From: a virus
Length of the DNA: 42,531 nucleotides
Virus record (IMG/VR): IMGVR_UViG_3300027906_000045
Span: 1 to 42,531 of that record
Direction: 5' to 3' (one strand)
In this document: positions 40,255-42,531 of the stretch, piece by piece
Layout of the letters: each line of letters begins with the position of its first letter
How positions within the stretch are numbered: position 1 is the stretch's first letter
Position numbers and translations under genes: made by a program
The notes under the pieces: model-generated
Seen by the model: the letters and a program-made list of their open reading frames with translations, nothing else
Told to the model about the DNA's origin: nothing
Database searches by the model: none

Positions 40255-41243
40255 TAGTCTTTGTCTTTATATTTGTGTCCTATCCTCGGTTTACCAGTCA
40301 TTCCATTTGTAACTGACTCAACAATAATTGCTTCAACTTTATCGTTCATTGCCATAATACCATCATTGGTTCTATCAGCATATTCATCAGTTGTAACTCT
40401 AATAGGCGAATAAGTTCTTGCACCTAAGCCCATATCTAGAATGTCAATGTTTTCATCGTCGGGATAAGAAACGTTAATAGGAAAAGTTGATCCAATTACT
40501 ACTGTACATTTTTTATCTAATGCATGGACCATATGTTGTCCTGAACTATCACAACCTAAGAAGTAATCTGCATTTGCAATTATTCCGCACCAATGTCTTA
40601 AGTCTGCTCCCATAGGACTTGCTACTGGATCTTTTACTTCATGTTTTTGAAAATCAATTCCAAACTCTGCCATGTGAATTACGCCAAACTTTTTAGAGAG
40701 TTTTTTAACAATACTAACGGCATTTTCAGCCTCGAAACTTCTACCACTATAATCTGATATCATTCCGTTCTCATGGTGTACTGTTCTACCATAAGGTTGA
40801 AAAACTAATACTTTGTCTTTTTTAGTTTTTTCTTTTACTTCGTCTACAAGTTTTTTACCAAAGATCATTTCTTCTTTGTTTAATCTAATTCTAGGTTTTT
40901 GTAGTTTTCTTAATCCTTTGTTGTTAATAGCAATATCATATGCTTGAGCTATTGAACACATTTGATTATAATATTCCCAAACTCTATATGGTTCAGGTGT
41001 TATTAAATTTCGTTCTTTTAATTTATCTTGAAATAAGCCTTTGTGCCAATGGTCGTACACTCTAGCATATAAGGATTGATGTCCTTTAAAGAAATCAGTT
41101 CCTCCTTCGCAAACAATAACAAAGTCATCGTCTGGATTTTCTTCTTGAAATTTTTCTAGAGCAGGTATTGATGCAATGACTCGTCCAGCACCACCATTAA
41201 TAAAAATGGCAGAGTTACGTTTTTTAACTTCTTCTGTTGACAT
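40254..41243 (-). CDS. GT9-like (heptosyltransferase-type) glycosyltransferase
   Basis: A 329-residue GT-B protein. The N-terminal 'SAIFINGGAGRVIASIPALE' corresponds to the glycine-rich start and 'PAL' helix of GT9. 'KDKVLVFQPYGRTVHHENGM' is the donor-domain entry, and 'HWCGIIANADYFLGCDSSGQ' with 'HMVHALDKKCTVVIGSTFPI' matches the 'A.LIA.AD..IG.DSG..H.AAA' core of heptosyltransferases. It would transfer a heptose-like sugar from an NDP donor, plausibly the ADP-heptose made by HldE and HldD in this genome. Specificity for heptose is inference. AAAGGATG precedes the start. First gene of the minus-strand glycan operon. Confidence 0.78.
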   Translation of the reverse strand: MSTEEVKKRNSAIFINGGAGRVIASIPALEKFQEENPDDDFVIVCEGGTDFFKGHQSLYARVYDHWHKGLFQDKLKERNLITPEPYRVWEYYNQMCSIAQAYDIAINNKGLRKLQKPRIRLNKEEMIFGKKLVDEVKEKTKKDKVLVFQPYGRTVHHENGMISDYSGRSFEAENAVSIVKKLSKKFGVIHMAEFGIDFQKHEVKDPVASPMGADLRHWCGIIANADYFLGCDSSGQHMVHALDKKCTVVIGSTFPINVSYPDDENIDILDMGLGARTYSPIRVTTDEYADRTNDGIMAMNDKVEAIIVESVTNGMTGKPRIGHKYKDKD

Positions 41244-41272
41244 TTATCATCCTTTAATCTGTGCGTAATTTA

Positions 41273-41290
41273 GTACTAGTTTCGTACTAG
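41273..41290. promoter_or_regulatory. Direct repeat GTACTAG, 11-bp period, upstream of GT9-like gene
   Basis: GTACTAG at 41273-41279 and again at 41284-41290, one helical turn apart, in the 79-bp gap before the glycan operon. It may be a binding site for a regulator. No convincing -10/-35 pair is placed near it. Confidence 0.3.
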
Positions 41291-41322
41291 CACTATGCAG
41301 TTATTTAAAAGGATTTATTTTA

Positions 41323-42531
41323 CTAAGATTGTTTTCTGGCTGTAATAGTTCCAGCTATTCTAGTCTTTCCTTTAGCGTCTGTAGGCGCCGCAGGTAGCCC
41401 ATCTGCTACACCATCGTCAAATGGAGTACCGTCTGTGCTTAAATTTAGTCTAGCTAGGTCTGTACCAAAGTAATGTCCGCCCATTTCTGGTGGAATCATG
41501 TGCCCTGTTGCAGGGTGGTAAGTGTGTTCCATTAACCAACCATCAGCTGGATTATCTCTATTAGCTTCTGATGTACCATCTGGAACATTGTCACCAATAG
41601 TAGTTGCCGCGTCCATACCGTTTACAGCCGCGCCATAACGTCCAGTAGCACCTGGGAACTGATCGTTTTCGCCCCAAATTCCTGGTTGTTTAGCTTTTGG
41701 TGATTGTGGTAAACGTACTTTCCAAGGTTCAATACGTTCGTTTTTCTCTAATTTGAATTTAGCACCAGTTCCTGTTGTTGAACTGTCGCCTGTTTTAACA
41801 ATAGTATAAGCTACATCGTTAATTGTTTTAGCTTCTTTCATGTGTCGAGCATTAAAGGCGTTACGTGTTCTAACACCTGTAATAGCACCGTCTTGTCCAA
41901 TGCTTGTAACAATAATGTTTACGTCTAATGAACCTTTTGCATCATCTGAACTTGCATCTGGTTTCCAAGCTTCTCCATCATTTGGATTTGCTTCAAAATC
42001 ATAACCTGGTCTTTGTCCCATTGGTGCTGATAAGTCATCTAATGTTCCAACTTGATCTGCACTATAACCTAATACACTAGCGTCAACTAACATATGATCG
42101 CCTACTGAATAACCTGTTCCACCTGCTGTAATAGTAGGTGTCCAACAAGCACCATATAGTTCTGGTAAATCTCTTAATTCTTGTCTAAATTTTTTCCATT
42201 CATTTGCTAAACTTTCTGGCATATCATCTGATAAATGCGAGTCTGACCAAGAAAGCTGTGACCATCTAGTACGTTTAATTTCATCCCAACCTACGTGTGG
42301 CTTTAAGAATGGATATGGTGTGTTCCATTGTTTAGCTACTGGATCATAAGTAATTTCATCTCTGTCATATGTATGATCTGGTGTAGGAACTTTTGGTTCA
42401 ATGTGTACAAAGTTATTACCATTAATATCTTTTTGTGGTAAAGTAGTTGTTACATTTTCTCTGCCTTCTAACATTAAAGTATCTTGATGTACTTCCATTA
42501 GTTCGCATAATAAAGGATTTTCTTCACAATT
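41323..42531 (-). CDS. Tail-assembly-chaperone-like / structural protein, 5' end cut by window edge
   Basis: The frame is open from the stop at 41323 to the right edge, reading '..NCEENPLLCELMEVHQDT' upstream of the ATG at 42498; that ATG has no ribosome binding site, so the true start is probably outside. 'WDEIKRTRWSQLSWSDSHLS' then 'LANEWKKFRQELRDLPE' (about 80-110 from the internal Met) matches the phage tail assembly chaperone pattern 'R..R..lL..sD...d.P...W..yRq.LRd.P'. It is followed by 'ITAGGTGYSVGDHMLVDA', one copy of the GxGYxxGD unit found in the giant tail gene, and a Pro/Gly-rich tail. It is probably a virion or fibre-assembly protein. Confidence 0.7.
   Translation of the reverse strand, partial: NCEENPLLCELMEVHQDTLMLEGRENVTTTLPQKDINGNNFVHIEPKVPTPDHTYDRDEITYDPVAKQWNTPYPFLKPHVGWDEIKRTRWSQLSWSDSHLSDDMPESLANEWKKFRQELRDLPELYGACWTPTITAGGTGYSVGDHMLVDASVLGYSADQVGTLDDLSAPMGQRPGYDFEANPNDGEAWKPDASSDDAKGSLDVNIIVTSIGQDGAITGVRTRNAFNARHMKEAKTINDVAYTIVKTGDSSTTGTGAKFKLEKNERIEPWKVRLPQSPKAKQPGIWGENDQFPGATGRYGAAVNGMDAATTIGDNVPDGTSEANRDNPADGWLMEHTYHPATGHMIPPEMGGHYFGTDLARLNLSTDGTPFDDGVADGLPAAPTDAKGKTRIAGTITARKQS

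Noticed and set aside
41302-41309. TTTAAATA box before the GT9-like gene
   Set aside because: It is nearly 60 nt from the ATG in a very AT-rich stretch; too weak to call a promoter.
1-42531. tRNA genes, integrase or insertion sequences
   Set aside because: I saw no cloverleaf candidates, recombinase motifs or terminal inverted repeats in the few gaps; gaps are short and filled by promoters or hairpins. A covariance-model scan was not possible here.

Overview
This window is part of the genome of a tailed, contractile-tail bacteriophage related to T4, of the kind found in marine bacteria such as cyanobacteria and SAR11. The evidence is a set of recognisable T4 core proteins: UvsX, UvsY, gp32, gp17, gp16, gp4, gp19, gp18, gp1, gp13, gp14 and gp15. 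They occur with gene families typical of ocean T4-like phages: 2OG-Fe(II) oxygenases, a NodU-type carbamoyltransferase and very long adhesin-like tail proteins. The DNA is AT-rich, nearly fully coding, and has many ATGA/TAATG overlaps. I see no tRNA, rRNA, CRISPR, insertion sequence or integrase. The host cannot be fixed from the sequence; there are no photosynthesis genes here.

Layout. (1) About 1-2810, minus strand: sugar and surface genes (partial glycosyltransferase, TylF-like methyltransferase, nucleotidyltransferase-cupin fusion) and a Prx5-type peroxiredoxin. (2) About 2826-5712: recombination and ssDNA block (UvsY, small acidic protein, UvsX, gp32) behind a sigma70-like promoter. (3) About 5748-20000, minus: packaging and tail block. 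In transcription order it holds gp13, a small lipoprotein, gp1, gp18, gp19, a tube-like protein, an unknown, gp4, a 30-residue membrane peptide, gp16, three unknown proteins (one with a T4-like capsid-targeting N-terminus), gp17 and a 722-residue unknown. One degenerate HNH-like gene lies on the plus strand between gp1 and gp18. (4) 19988-26776, plus: gp14 and gp15, then, without a break, Nudix, HldE, HldD, cupin and two 2OG-Fe(II) oxygenases. (5) 26777-36910, minus: three tail or fibre proteins. These are a 2458-residue repeat protein, a 343-residue fibre-like protein, and a protein with three Calx-beta-like repeats ending in a cupredoxin domain with all four type-1 copper ligands. (6) 37008-42531, minus: MTS-type methyltransferase, carbamoyltransferase, SGNH-like hydrolase, GT9-like glycosyltransferase and a partial tail-chaperone-like protein.

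How the genes fit together. NNTAAATA boxes (T4 late promoter is TATAAATA) precede most virion genes on both strands. In five cases the box lies exactly 5 nt before the ATG with no ribosome binding site, which predicts leaderless late mRNAs. Two sigma70-like promoters precede gp32 and the lipoprotein-gp1 pair. The most notable system is a phage-borne ADP-heptose pathway (HldE, HldD and a GT9-like transferase) with sugar-tailoring enzymes. Its hldE-hldD part is joined to the late neck operon, suggesting glycan synthesis late in infection, either for the virion or for the host surface.
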